DNA of 64,000 nt from JBKHYJ01 sp046565505 (GTDB lineage: Bacteria; Acidobacteriota; Blastocatellia; UBA7656). Under the pieces are notes generated by a model. The model was not told where the DNA came from, made no database searches, and was given only the letters and a program-made list of their open reading frames with translations. The stretch is taken from the NCBI GenBank assembly GCA_046565505.1, contig JBKHYJ010000105.1, positions 156,510 through 220,509 of the forward strand, read 5' to 3'. This document shows positions 16,901 through 26,800 of the stretch, one piece after another. The position numbers were made by a program, and so were the translations under genes. Positions within the stretch are counted from its first letter, which is position 1; the number at the start of each line of letters is the position of its first letter.

Positions 16901-17753
16901 CGGGCTTCAGCTCGAACTGCGCCGCCGCCTCTCGAGCGGGCTGCTCGTGCAGGGGAGCTACACGTTCAGCAAGTCGCTGACCGATGACTTCTTCGCGCTC
17001 TCGAACCAGAATGGCGGCGACCAGCCTCGCACCCTGCGCGACCTTTCGCAGGACAAGGTGATATCGCCGTACGACGTACGCCACTCGTTCAAGGTCAATT
17101 ACATCTACGAGCTTCCGTTCGGCCACGGCCACCGCTTCGACTACAATGGCCGCGGGCAGGGAGTCGTCGACAGGATCATAGGCGGGTGGGCCACGCACGG
17201 CATCATCCGCTGGAACAGCGGGCGGCCGATCATGCTCACCAGCGGGCGCGCCACGTTCAACCAGTTTGAATCCGGCGTGGTGCTGGTCGGCATGGACGCC
17301 GACGACTTGCAAGAGGCGGTGAAGATTCGCAAAGACCCGCTCGCATCGACGCGAGGTAACGTCTTCTACTTGCCGGAGGACATCATCGAGAACAGCTTGA
17401 AGGCGTTCGGGATCATCCCGGGCACGCCGACCGGCAGGTACATCGCCCCGCCGACCACGCCGGGTCAGATGGGCGCCCGCATAGTGTTCCGCCAGCCGAG
17501 CTTCTTCCGCGCCGACCTCAGCGCCGTGAAGAAGGTCCCGATCCACGAGAGCATGAATTTGGAATTGCGCGCGGAATTCCTGAATGCTTTCAACAACATC
17601 AACTTCTTCATCGGCTCGCCCAACAATGTCACATCGACCGTCGCGGTCAACAGCGCATTGTTCGGCACGACTAACCAAGCGTACCGAGATCTTTCGACGA
17701 CGAACGATCCGGGCGGGAGGTTGATCCAACTCGTCGTGCGCTTCAACTTCTAG
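13908..17753 (+). CDS. Oar-like TonB-dependent-receptor-family outer membrane protein
   Basis: A 1,281-residue outer-membrane protein. A signal peptide (1 to about 27, ending LGLAQT) is followed by a carboxypeptidase-regulatory-like beta-sandwich (about 33-115; IRGTVADAQGALVPNADVVIKN), a plug-like region (LPFTSRNALDLVLSLPGTS; LDGLNVQDNL) and a long beta-barrel ending in Phe (VVRFNF), the usual signal for barrel assembly. Acidobacteria carry many such proteins, related to myxobacterial Oar; the substrates are generally unknown. GGAGG lies 4 bases before the ATG at 13908; an earlier in-frame start at 13854 would spoil the signal peptide. Next comes a terminator hairpin, then a secreted TPR protein, a common pairing. 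Confidence 0.9.
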   Translation: MILKKFFGITLSVLLALGSLSSLGLAQTAPTSRIRGTVADAQGALVPNADVVIKNNETGQEYKIKSGDDGSFTLPSLQVATFTITVTAPGFKQTMVTEVKTIVGETVNVDVKLEAGAPTESVTVTSGAEVLQKETTTVGSTITGRQISDLPFTSRNALDLVLSLPGTSTPGRPRTSSVNGLPQGSLNITLDGLNVQDNLIRSGDGFFTFIRPSTDAVAEVTVSTATPGAESAGEGAVQIKFVTKSGTNQYHGSAFWENRQPNLNSNYYFNNLQGIDRTPVRLDQYGFSVGGPITPWLKDRAFFFVTYEKYRLPESTLRTAIIPSAEAASGIFRYRRADGSITSVNLLQLAGTRNFPSTFDPIISARLADLRASLANGSVRNDPTDPNQQQFSFTNNGGQNRYYPTMRLDFNLTSKHHLEGVWNYQGYRNSVDFLNSVDPVFPAPFPQIFGGQNSNRFSFTTALRSQITASVVNEARFGLSGGTVTFASTISPADFAPFGGAALVLPGNYNNFFNNFTRAGSWRNTPVKQFSDNVSWSKGSHSFNFGGNYTHVTAWSNAPLNVPTVTFGIDAADPANSLFTTANFPGASPTILGNAAGLYGFLVGRITQVAQAAPLEEATGKYRLGGTLTTRNRSREFGFYGQDYYKFRPNLTINYGLRYEYQFPFEHLNGVYSFANYNSLFGVSGPGNFFKPGVLAGSAPLTPYVKFDKDSIQAYNGDKNNLAPSIGVAWSPQVKGGILSKILGEDKTVLRGGYSISYNRESLSFLSQLPGGNPGATASLNLVAGGNFTPGSLLFRNGLPVPAAPPPPVYPLAFRPTAGDQLAAFDPNIKVPYVQSWTFGIQRELDKNTVFEARYVGNHTIGIWRRFSPNEVNIFENGFLNEFNIAARNLAIARAANPLSNNFGNAGLPGQSPLPIFQASFGSATSGNFANATFANAIAQGQAGAVANLLARSTTFQANRTAAGLPANFFVINPTAITGASATGGIIAVVNGGSSTYNGLQLELRRRLSSGLLVQGSYTFSKSLTDDFFALSNQNGGDQPRTLRDLSQDKVISPYDVRHSFKVNYIYELPFGHGHRFDYNGRGQGVVDRIIGGWATHGIIRWNSGRPIMLTSGRATFNQFESGVVLVGMDADDLQEAVKIRKDPLASTRGNVFYLPEDIIENSLKAFGIIPGTPTGRYIAPPTTPGQMGARIVFRQPSFFRADLSAVKKVPIHESMNLELRAEFLNAFNNINFFIGSPNNVTSTVAVNSALFGTTNQAYRDLSTTNDPGGRLIQLVVRFNF

Positions 17754-17777
17754 TTGAAGACTCTTCCGGGTAGAAGT

Positions 17778-17813
17778 AAAAATGGGAGTGGGCGCGAGTC
17801 CACTCCCATTTTT
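17778..17813 (+). terminator. rho-independent terminator between the receptor and TPR genes
   Basis: A perfect 14-bp stem (17778-17791 with 17800-17813) with an 8-base loop, A-run on the left and T-run on the right, so it could work on either strand. It lies 24 bases after the receptor stop and ends 5 bases before the ribosome-binding site of the TPR gene. Confidence 0.85.
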
Positions 17814-17825
17814 GTAGAGGAGATT

Positions 17826-19004
17826 ATGAGGCGAGCCACTCATTTGACGCTGATAATGATTCTGCTTCTGCCCGTGGCGGCGAAGGCGCAGTCGGGGCTA
17901 AGGGGGCAAATATTCATGCCTCACGGCGCGCCGCTTCAGCGCGTGATACGTTTCAGCCTGAGGACCGACGACGGCACCTTCAATGAAACTTATTTTACGG
18001 ACGAGCAGGGCCGCATAGGCATCCCGCAGCAGTTGAGCGTACCATTCACGATAACCGTCGAGGGCGACGGCGAGACTTACGATACGACCGTCCTGTATTT
18101 CGACCCCGGCACCGCGGGCAGGTATATTGTCATACACCTCAAGCCTCACACGCCCAAGGCCACGTCGCCGCCCGGAGTCGTCAACCTTTCCGCCGTAGAC
18201 CAGAGAGTCTCCCCGAAGGCCAGGGAGGCCTACGAGTCCGCGCTCAAGCTTCTGCAAGCGCAGCAGTACGAGCAGGCGCTGGAGCCGCTGAAGCAAGCCA
18301 TCTCGCTCCAAAAGGATTACTTCCATGCGTACACGGACCTCGGCGTCCTTTACATGAAGCTGAACAAGCTCGAACAGGCCGAGGCCGCGCTACGGCAGGC
18401 CATCAAGATAAATGAAAGTCTCTACCTCCCACAGCTGAACCTCGCCGTCGTCTACAACAAAATGGGCAAGTACAGAGAGTCCGTTGAGTTGCTGAGCAAG
18501 CTCGAGCGCAACCAGCCGGACCTCGAACAGAAGACGAGCGCGCCGCTCATCGAAGCCCTGATCGGGGCGCGGCAGTGGACCCAAGCCGAAGAACGGTTGA
18601 GGAAGGGGCTGGAGATGAAAGACGCCGACGCCGTTGATCTGAAGATCAAGCTCGGCATGGTATTGATGAGGCAGGATAAAGCGGCGGCCGCGGCAGACGT
18701 GCTTCGCGAGGCGGTCAAGGCCGAGCCGGATAACGCGCTCGCCCAGTTCAACCTAGGTGCCGCGCTGCTGCAAGACGGGCGGCTGGATGAATCCGAACTG
18801 GCGTTGCGCCGCGCCTACGAGCTGAAAGGCGCGGGCATGCCGGGCGCGCAGTTCTTGCTCGGGCAGGTCTACTTCAACAAAAAGGATTATCAGAAATCAC
18901 TAGAGGCATTCCGTGCTTACTTGCGCGACCTTCCTGACGCCCCGAACGCGGCGCAGGTCAAAGAGGCCATCCAGAAACTCGAAGCGGCTCTCAAGAAGAA
19001 GTAG
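17826..19004 (+). CDS. secreted tetratricopeptide-repeat protein
   Basis: A 392-residue exported protein with signal peptide 1 to about 21 (LLPVAAKAQS). Next comes a beta-rich N-domain (about 25-115) resembling a carboxypeptidase-regulatory sandwich, then at least six TPR units from about 140 to the C-terminus (QYEQALEPLKQAISLQKDYF; LEQAEAALRQAIKINESL; YQKSLEAFRAYLRDLPDAP). TPRs mediate protein-protein contact, so it may be a periplasmic partner of the upstream receptor. GAGGAGA sits 2-3 bases before the ATG at 17826. An upstream in-frame ATG (17754) would add a non-signal leader and read through the terminator, so I reject it. Confidence 0.87.
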   Translation: MRRATHLTLIMILLLPVAAKAQSGLRGQIFMPHGAPLQRVIRFSLRTDDGTFNETYFTDEQGRIGIPQQLSVPFTITVEGDGETYDTTVLYFDPGTAGRYIVIHLKPHTPKATSPPGVVNLSAVDQRVSPKAREAYESALKLLQAQQYEQALEPLKQAISLQKDYFHAYTDLGVLYMKLNKLEQAEAALRQAIKINESLYLPQLNLAVVYNKMGKYRESVELLSKLERNQPDLEQKTSAPLIEALIGARQWTQAEERLRKGLEMKDADAVDLKIKLGMVLMRQDKAAAAADVLREAVKAEPDNALAQFNLGAALLQDGRLDESELALRRAYELKGAGMPGAQFLLGQVYFNKKDYQKSLEAFRAYLRDLPDAPNAAQVKEAIQKLEAALKKK

Positions 19005-19660
19005 TGTTTAAGCACCGCCACAGCGGCTGAATCGAGTTTAAACAAACATTCGGTTATGACCCGAACGCCTGCAATGTTATTCACGCCCCGGCTGGCGTAT
19101 TGAATTTTGATTGAGTATTCATCAGGGCGATGCAAAGTTTTCTACCACCGGGGCGCGGGCGCTTCGGACTCACCGCTAAACCTGTCCACTCAAAACAGCC
19201 CGCTCGCAATTAGATTTCCAATTTTTCGTAAATACTTCCAGAAACATGGAAAGCGACATGCCCGCGCCCGGCGCCGGATTTCCACTAAGGGCTTACCTAA
19301 CTATGATTTGAGCATCGGGGCGGGTCGCGGTATCGGGATTGCTTATGTAAAAGGCGCACATCCTTAGAATCTCTACCATTCTGTTCTGAACTTGGGGTGA
19401 GGTCGCAACCTGGGCACGGTGGCGACCTCCAATTTTTTTTGCGCCATTGTCGGCTTTCACGAGCGCAGCGTCGATCGCCCTCCGCCCGGCCGTTGAACCG
19501 CGATCAGACTCAAGCCCGCCTCCCGACGACGTTGACGGCATTCACGTTCGTTGTACTAACCCGCAGCGTTGACAGATAGTATCTCGCGCTGTAGAACAAG
19601 TGTGCGCGGCGCGGCATCCCACGCCCACACCAACCGCCCGTACAATAACAGGAGGTGCTA
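19005..19660. other. intergenic region with an orphan terminator
   Basis: A 656-base gap. No protein frame is convincing. It contains the terminator at 19399-19440, almost 400 bases past the TPR gene, so either the TPR mRNA has a very long 3' end or an unannotated small RNA lies at roughly 19100-19440. The AGGAGG of the next gene closes the region at 19650-19655. Confidence 0.45.
19399..19440 (+). terminator. rho-independent terminator not adjacent to a gene
   Basis: GAGGTCGC (19399-19406) pairs with GCGACCTC (19422-19429). After one mismatch, ACC/GGT extends the stem to a 7-base loop. A run of eight T follows (19433-19440). Textbook plus-strand terminator. Confidence 0.75.
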
Positions 19661-20728
19661 ATGAGGTCCGCTCTAATCAAGTGTTTTTCATCCGCTTCAC
19701 TTACGCTCATCTTAATTGCCTCCGTCGCGCTCGGCGGCAAAGTCGGGAAAGCAGATTCTAGCGCGCCCTCCGCCCCGGGCTACCACCTGATAAACAGAAT
19801 TGAGGTCGGCGGCGAAGGCGGGTGGGATTACCTGACCGTGGACGCGGCCGCGCGCCGCCTTTACGTTTCGCGGTCTTCGAGGGTGGTGGTGCTCGACGTG
19901 GATACTGGCAAAACGGTCGGCGAGATTACAGGCACAAATGGCGTACACGGCGTAGCCCTGGCCCCCGACCTGGGCCGCGGCTATACGAGCAATGGCCGGG
20001 ATGGCTCCGTGACCATATTTGATTTGAAGTCGTTAAAGCCCCTGGGCCAAGTGAAGGTCGGCGTGAACCCCGACGCCATCATCTATGACCCCGCGACTCG
20101 ACGCGTGTTCGCATTCAACCGCGGCGGCTCTGACGTGTCGGCGATTGATGCCGCCGGCGGTAAGGTCGCGGGGCTGGTGGCGCTGGGCGGACACCCGGAG
20201 TTTGCCGCTTCGGATGGCAAGGGCACCGTCTTCGTAAATCTCGATGATAAGAGCGAGGTGGTCGTACTGGATTCGCGCAAGCTCGAAGTGAAATCCCGGT
20301 GGCCCGTCTCACCTGGCGAAGACCCATCCGGCATGTCCATAGACCTGAAACGCAGGAGGCTGTTTATAGGCTGCGGTAATAAAAAGATGATCGTCATGAA
20401 CGCCGACAACGGCCGCGTCGTGGCGGACCTGCCCATAGGCGCAGGGGTCGATGCGACGGCATTCGATCCCGATACGGGACTCGCATTCAGCTCGAACGGA
20501 GAAGGCACGCTGACGGTAGTGCATGAAGATGGGCCGGACAAGTTCCGCGTAGTAGAAGACGTGCCGACCGAACGAGGCGCGAGGACTATGGCGCTCGACC
20601 CTAAGACCCACAGAGTATTTCTGGCGACCGCAAAGTTCGCCCCGTCGCCCGCGCCGGCGCAAGGGCAGCCGCAACGCAGGCCGTCCGCGGTGCCCGGCAG
20701 CTTCGTCATATTAGTGCTCGAAAAGTGA
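19661..20728 (+). CDS. secreted YncE-like beta-propeller protein
   Basis: A 355-residue exported protein: signal peptide 1 to about 25, then repeated YVTN/YncE-type blades (RRLYVSRSSRVVVLDVDTGKT; GVNPDAIIYDPATRRVFAFNR; TGLAFSSNGEGTLTVVHEDG) that should close into a seven-bladed propeller. Such proteins are periplasmic and bind ligands, DNA or other proteins; I infer no enzyme activity. The Pro/Ala/Gln-rich insertion near residue 332 is unusual but low-complexity. AGGAGG lies 5 bases before the ATG at 19661, which beats the in-frame GTG two codons earlier. It stands alone before the efflux operon. Confidence 0.85.
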   Translation: MRSALIKCFSSASLTLILIASVALGGKVGKADSSAPSAPGYHLINRIEVGGEGGWDYLTVDAAARRLYVSRSSRVVVLDVDTGKTVGEITGTNGVHGVALAPDLGRGYTSNGRDGSVTIFDLKSLKPLGQVKVGVNPDAIIYDPATRRVFAFNRGGSDVSAIDAAGGKVAGLVALGGHPEFAASDGKGTVFVNLDDKSEVVVLDSRKLEVKSRWPVSPGEDPSGMSIDLKRRRLFIGCGNKKMIVMNADNGRVVADLPIGAGVDATAFDPDTGLAFSSNGEGTLTVVHEDGPDKFRVVEDVPTERGARTMALDPKTHRVFLATAKFAPSPAPAQGQPQRRPSAVPGSFVILVLEK

Positions 20729-20901
20729 TCCCCTGAGACGAAACTAAATGGCCGCGCCGCAGGTTCTTCTTTCGCCAGCGCAACCCGTATGATGGCTTGA
20801 CCACCGCTTCTCTTTAAAGCCGCATAGCGAAATCGATCAGTCGCATAATAGAATGTAGGAGACGGATCAGTGGAGCTATGCAAAACTTCGAACGCTGACC
20901 G

Positions 20902-22416
20902 ATGAGGCTGATGGATCAATCAAGCAAAAGCAGCTTTCGTTTTAATCGTTCCCTGCGCGTAGTTTTAGCGATAACAATCATCATCACGGCGGCAAGCCGG
21001 GCCCACGGCCAGCAGCCCGCGTCCCAATCCAGGCCAGGACAACCCGCCCGCCCGCAGAATCAAAACCCGGCCGCTCAGCCGGCCAAACCAGGCGGGCAGG
21101 ACCAAAGAACGGGGCCGCCCGCCGGCGAGCCGTCAACGCATCTTGCGGCCCCCGCCGCTCAGCAGCCCGGTCAACAGGTCGCTCCTCTGGCGCTCGACGA
21201 AGCCCTACGGCTCGCGAGCGCACAGGCTTCTAATTTCCAGCAGGCGCGGGTCAATGAATTAATCGCGGCCGAAGACGTGCGCCAGGCCCGGCTGGCATTT
21301 CTGCCTCGCGTCGTCAGCACATTTTCGCACATCTACAACTCCCCTGCCCTCGGCCCGCATACTCCGGGGACGCCGCGCGACCCCAGTTTCATCAGCGCGG
21401 ACGCAGTAACCGCGTATGAGGCGCTCGCGGGGGTGACGGGCGACCTTGATACGTCAGGCCGGTTGCGCGCGGCCCTGCGGCGCAGCGGCGCGCTGCTCGA
21501 AGCGGCGCGAGCGGGGACCGAAGTCGCCCGCCGCGCGCTCGTACAGGGAGTGAATGAAGCGTACTTCGGGCTTGCGCTAGCCGCCGCGCGCCGCCGCGCC
21601 GCGGAGCAAAGCCTTTCAGCCGCACTGGAATTCGAGCAGGTCACGAAACTACTTCTCGACGCGGGCGAAGTGGCAGAGGTGGATTTCACGCGCGCGCGGT
21701 TGCAAACCGCGACGCGGCGCGACGAATCGGAGCAAGCTCGCGCGGCCGAAGGGGCCGCCGCCGACAGCCTCCGCGTTTTTGTCGGCTATGATTTTACAGC
21801 CCCCATCGCGACGGCGGATTTACCGACGGCCCCGCCCGATATGACAGAGCTTGACCGCTTCACAACAGCGACCATCGCGCGCAGGCCCGAGTTTACGCAG
21901 TTTGAAGCGGAGCGCCGCGCCGCCGAGCAGGAAGCCAGGGCGGCGCGCGCCGAGCGGTTGCCGCAGGTCTCTTACTTCGTCAATGGCGGGTTTGATACAG
22001 ACTCGCTCAAGCCTTCACCCCTGAAGACGCACACGGGCGTGCTCGCGAGCGTCAGCGTCACGATCCCCATATTCGATTGGGGCGCGAGCCGAAGCCGCGA
22101 GCAGCAGGCGCGACTACGCGCCCGCAACGCAGAGGCCGAGCGCGCGATTGCGACGCGCACATTCGCCCAACAGTTTTATACTGCGCGGGCGCAGGCGGTG
22201 TCCGCGGCCACGCGCATCCGCGTCTTGCAGGCGAGCGTCGCTGACGCAGAGCGCAACGCGCAGACTTCTATCGCCCGCTACCGGAGCGGCGAAGCCCCCA
22301 TACTCGAAGTGACCGACGCTCAGACGACGCTCGCGGCGCAAAGGGCGGCCCTGTTTCAGGCCCTCTACGACTATCAAGTGGCGCGCGCGCGACTGGCACA
22401 AGCGGCGGGACAATGA
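20902..22416 (+). CDS. TolC-family outer membrane efflux protein
   Basis: A 504-residue outer-membrane channel subunit; three copies form the exit duct of a tripartite pump. A hydrophobic signal (ILE/ALA-rich, about 17-36), a Pro/Gln/Ala-rich linker (37-95) unusual in length, then two OEP repeats: LALDEALRLASAQASNFQQAR (about 92) through VGYDFTAP, and TIARRPEFTQFEAERRAAEQE through the C-terminal ARARLAQAAG. It starts an operon: its stop overlaps the start of the membrane-fusion gene (ATGA). No clear ribosome-binding site is seen at 20902; Met4 (20911) is an alternative. Confidence 0.9.
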   Translation: MRLMDQSSKSSFRFNRSLRVVLAITIIITAASRAHGQQPASQSRPGQPARPQNQNPAAQPAKPGGQDQRTGPPAGEPSTHLAAPAAQQPGQQVAPLALDEALRLASAQASNFQQARVNELIAAEDVRQARLAFLPRVVSTFSHIYNSPALGPHTPGTPRDPSFISADAVTAYEALAGVTGDLDTSGRLRAALRRSGALLEAARAGTEVARRALVQGVNEAYFGLALAAARRRAAEQSLSAALEFEQVTKLLLDAGEVAEVDFTRARLQTATRRDESEQARAAEGAAADSLRVFVGYDFTAPIATADLPTAPPDMTELDRFTTATIARRPEFTQFEAERRAAEQEARAARAERLPQVSYFVNGGFDTDSLKPSPLKTHTGVLASVSVTIPIFDWGASRSREQQARLRARNAEAERAIATRTFAQQFYTARAQAVSAATRIRVLQASVADAERNAQTSIARYRSGEAPILEVTDAQTTLAAQRAALFQALYDYQVARARLAQAAGQ

Positions 22417-23846
22417 ATAAAACGGAAGAGCGAAAACCGGGAGTCGAAAACGTGCAGGTCGAATATTCCGCGCCGACGGGCGAAAAGCCTCCGGCGCAGA
22501 ATCGGCTCCTGCGGCCTGTTTCGTGGCGTGAGCGCCGCGGGTGGCTGATAGCCGCCCTATTATTCGCGCTCCTCGCGCTCTCAATAATCTGGGTCTCGGC
22601 GGCGAGAAAAAAGACCGAGGCGGAAGAGACGGAGGCGGCAGTCGTGAGCGTCCGCGTGGCGAAGGCGGAGCGCGGCCCTATCTCGGCGGAAGTCTCGGCG
22701 GTCGGCACGGTCGCCCCCCGCGAAGTGGCGACGGTCAGCTCAATAATCAGCGGGCAGATCAAGCGCATGCCGCTGGTCAGAAACAGGCAGGTGCGCGCGG
22801 GCGACGTGATCGCCACGCTCGAATCCCGCGACATACAGGCGCAGCGCGCTGAGGCCGCCGCCGCCCTGGAAGAAGCGCGGGCTAACGCGCGGTTGGTGAG
22901 CGGCGGCACTATCCCCGAGGCGACGGCGCAAGACCAGAAGGCCGTGCGCGACGCGCGGGCGAACGTCGCCAACGCGCGGGCCACTTTCGAGCGACGCCGA
23001 GAGCTTTACGAACGGGGCGGCATCTCGAAGAAGGACCTCGAAGCGTCGCAGCTCGCGCTCACGACCGCCGAGAACGAACTGCGCGCGGCCGAAACGGCTG
23101 CGACGCTACATCAGTCTACGACCAACCCGAGCAACCGCGAGCTTGCCGCCGCGCGCATCAAGCAGGCTCAGGACAGGCTCGCCGCCATCGAAACGCAACT
23201 TAGTTTCGCCACGGTCCGCGCGCCATTCTCGGGCGTCATAACGGAGCAGTTCCAGTACGAAGGCGAATACGCGGCCGCGGGCGCGAAGCTGTTTACAATC
23301 GCGGACGTGAGCGAGGTAATAGTCAAGGCCCCATTCCCCGACACAGTCGCCGCTCAGGTCAAGGTCGGCGACCCCGCGAAGGTCTTGCCGCAGGAGCTTC
23401 CCGGCGAAGAGCTGAGCGGGGCCGTCTCGCTCGTCAGCCGCGCGAGCGACCCGCAGAGCCGCGCCGTAGAAATCTGGGTCAACCTCAAGAACGAAGGCGG
23501 GCGGCTGCGCGCGGCCGGCGCGGCGAAGGTCGTTATCGCCACCGGCACAGAGGAAGACGCCGTGATAATCCCGTCGTCCGCCTTGACGCTCGACGCGGCC
23601 AACACAGACGAAGGCAAGGTGATGGTCGTTGACGCCGAGTCCGTCGCACATGAAACAGACGTGACGGTAGGCATACGAGCGGGCGACCGCGTGCAGATCA
23701 CCGCGGGCCTCAAGGGCGGCGAGACGGTCGTCATAGAGGGCAATTACGCCCTCCCCGGCGAGAGTAAAGTGGAGGTGAGCGAGGAGGGCGAAGAAAAGGC
23801 CGGCGAGACAAAAGATAAAGAAGAGGGCAAGGGGGATGAGCGGTGA
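22413..23846 (+). CDS. RND efflux periplasmic adaptor (membrane fusion protein)
   Basis: A 477-residue adaptor joining the inner-membrane pump to the TolC channel. There is an N-terminal membrane anchor at about 45-67 (WLIAALLFALLALSIIWVSAA), a barrel-lipoyl split domain (VGTVAPREVATVSSIISGQIKRM; TVRAPFSGVITEQF) around a long alpha-hairpin (about 140-260, Ala/Glu/Arg-rich), then beta-barrel and membrane-proximal domains. The tail after 455 is a Glu/Lys-rich low-complexity run. Coupled by 4-base overlaps to the genes on both sides, so the three pump parts are made together. Substrate not readable. Confidence 0.93.
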   Translation: MNKTEERKPGVENVQVEYSAPTGEKPPAQNRLLRPVSWRERRGWLIAALLFALLALSIIWVSAARKKTEAEETEAAVVSVRVAKAERGPISAEVSAVGTVAPREVATVSSIISGQIKRMPLVRNRQVRAGDVIATLESRDIQAQRAEAAAALEEARANARLVSGGTIPEATAQDQKAVRDARANVANARATFERRRELYERGGISKKDLEASQLALTTAENELRAAETAATLHQSTTNPSNRELAAARIKQAQDRLAAIETQLSFATVRAPFSGVITEQFQYEGEYAAAGAKLFTIADVSEVIVKAPFPDTVAAQVKVGDPAKVLPQELPGEELSGAVSLVSRASDPQSRAVEIWVNLKNEGGRLRAAGAAKVVIATGTEEDAVIIPSSALTLDAANTDEGKVMVVDAESVAHETDVTVGIRAGDRVQITAGLKGGETVVIEGNYALPGESKVEVSEEGEEKAGETKDKEEGKGDER

Positions 23847-26800
23847 GCTTCGCGAGGGTCATCACGAGCCAGTCGCGAGCGGTCATAGTCTTCGTCGCGC
23901 TGCTGTGCGCCGCCGGGGTGTACGCGGCCCTCCGACTGCCCATAGCGATTTTTCCCGACACTGATTTCCCGCGCATCGTTATCATCGTCGATAACGGGGT
24001 CGTGCCGGCGCAGCAGGTGCTCGTTTCCGTCACGCGCCCGATTGAAGAGGCGATGAACGGCATCCCTGGCATCCGGCGCATACGCTCGACGACGCAGCGC
24101 GGCGGGACCGACATCAATCTCTTTTTCGACTGGAACGTCGACATCATACAGTCGCTTCAGCTCGTCCAAGCGCGCCTTTCACAGCTCACGTCCGGCCTGC
24201 CGCCGACGGCCGCCATACGCCGCGTCGAACGCCTCACATTCGCCGTCTTCCCCGTCGCCGGTTACAGCGTCACGTCCGACGAGCGCGACACGGCATTCCT
24301 GCGCGAGCTCGCCAGCTATACGATACGGCCCAGGCTCGCGAGGCTCGCGGGCGTCGCGGAAGTCGCCGTCGCCGGCGGCCAGACGCGCGAGTACCACGTC
24401 ACGGTTGACCCGGCGCGGCTCAACTCGCACGCCGTGTCTTTGCAACAGGTCGTCGAGGCCGTGCACAACGCGAACGTCATCGAATCGCCCGGACTCATAG
24501 AAGAGAATCACCGGCTAGAACTCACGCTCGTGAGCGGCCTGGCGAAGAAGCCCGACGAGCTGAACGCGATCGTGGTGGCGACCGTCAACAACGCGCCCGT
24601 CACGGTCGCCGACGTAGCCACCGTCGCCGAAGGCACGGCCCCGAATTACACCATAGTCACGGCCGACGGCCGGCCGGCCGTGCTCGTTAACATCCTGCGC
24701 CAGCCCAACGCCAACACCGTCGCCGTCGTGGACGAGGCGAAAGCAGAGCTAGCCTCGATGCGCGCGCAACTCCCCAGGGACGTGAAGATAGCCCCATTCT
24801 ACGACGAGTCGATCCTGGTCCGTGAATCCATAAAGTCCGTGCGCGACGCGATTCTCATAGGCCTTTTGCTTTCGGTGGCGATCCTTTACGGATTCCTGCG
24901 CAACTGGGGCACCACGTTAGTCGCGACGCTCGTCATACCCGTGACCGTGCTCGCGACGTTCCTGGCGATGTGGCTCGCGGGCTTGAGTTTCAACCTGATG
25001 ACGCTCGGCGGGGTGGCGGCGGCAATAGGGCTGGTGATAGATGACGCGATAGTGGTCGTCGAAAACATCTACACACACCTCGCCCTCGGGCAGACGCGCC
25101 GCGAGGCGGTCCAGTCGGCGGTCTCTGAGATCACGGTCCCTATCATCGGCTCGACCATCACGCCCGTCGTCGTCTTCCTGCCGCTCACGCTGCTGACGGG
25201 GGTGACGGGCGTATTCTTCCGGTCGCTGGCGCTCACGATGGCCGTCGCGTTGATAACATCACTCGTGCTGGCCCTGTCATTCACTCCCGTGCTGGCCGAA
25301 TTTTTCGTGAAGCCCAGGCGCCGCGACGTTGCGATGACAGAGGGGGAGGCGGCCGCCGGCCCGCGAGACGAGGAGGCGGGGCAGGGCCGGCTCCTTAAAG
25401 CAATCGTCCGGCGCTACGAGTGGCTGCTCAGCCGGGCGCTCGCGAACCGGAAGGCGGTCATGGCCGTCTGCGTCGGCGTGCTCGCCATCTCGTACCTGCT
25501 GTACCAGGGCCTCGGGTCGGAGTTCCTGCCCGAGTTCGACGAGGGCGCGTTCGTGCTCGATTACTTCACGCCGCCGGGCACTTCGCTGGCGGAGACCGAC
25601 CGGATACTGAAGCATGTGGAGAGGATGTTAGAGGAGACGCCGGAGATAGAGAGCTACTCGCGGCGCACCGGCTTGCAGCTCGGGCTTTCGATCACGGAGC
25701 CGAACACCGGCGATTTCCTCGTAAAGCTGAAGGCCGACCGCAAGCGTTCTACCGAAGAGGTCATAGACGACCTGCGCAAAGAAATCGCGGCGGCCGAGCC
25801 GAGCCTCGACCGCGTAGAGTTTCCGGGGATACTGACGGACCTGATCGGCGACCTGACGAGTTCGCCCGAGCCGATAGAAATCAAGATGTTCAGCGAAGAC
25901 ACGGCGGCGCTGCACCACAAAGCGGAAGAAGTGGCCGAGGCGATCGAAAAAATTCCGGGCGTGGTGGACGTGTTCCCCGGCATCACGGTGAGCGGCCCGG
26001 CGATCACCTTCAAAGTCGATCCGCAGCGCGCGGCGCAACTCGGCGTGAATGCCACGGACATATCGAACGCGGTCACAATCGCGATGACGGGCGACGCGAC
26101 TTCCTCCATCCTGCAACAGGGGCGGCTCGTCGCCGTCCGCGTGGTCCTGCCCCCGGCCGCGAAGGAATCGCTAGACCAGTTGAAGGCGCTTCAGATTCGC
26201 TCGCCATCTAAAGACGCGCTCTTCAGGCTCGACCAGGTGGCGGACGTGGAGTACGACAAGGGCCAGACGGAGATCGAGCGCGACGGGCTCCGCACGACGG
26301 TGGCGGTCACGGCGAGGCTGGAGGGCACGGACCTAGGCAGCGCTATCGGAACGATCAAGGCCCGGCTCGCGAAGGAGGTGAAGCTCCCGCCCGGAATGAC
26401 CATTGAGTACGGCGGCCTATACCGCGAGCAGCAGTCGAGCTTCCGCGAGCTTATGCTCTCGCTAGCCCTCGCCATCGCGCTCGTGTTCGTCACCTTGCTC
26501 ATCGAGTTCCGCTCGTTCTCTCACCCGGTGGCTATAATGACGGGCGCGGTGCTGGCGCTCAGCGGCGTGCTCGCGGCGCTGTTCATCACGCGGACCACGC
26601 TGAACGTGGTCTCGATGATGGGGATGATAATGGTGATAGGGATCGTGGCAAAGAATGGCATTCTGATGCTGGACGCGGTCGAAGATCATCTCGCGGCCGG
26701 CGACACGCTGACCGAAGCGCTGATGCGTTCAGGCCGCCGCCGATTCCGCCCCGTGCTCATGACTTCACTGGCGGCGATGCTCGGCATGCTGCCGCTCGCC

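Noticed and set aside
16545..17843. 432-codon frame antisense to the Oar-like receptor
   Set aside because: Shadow; crosses the terminator hairpin and has no recognisable domain.
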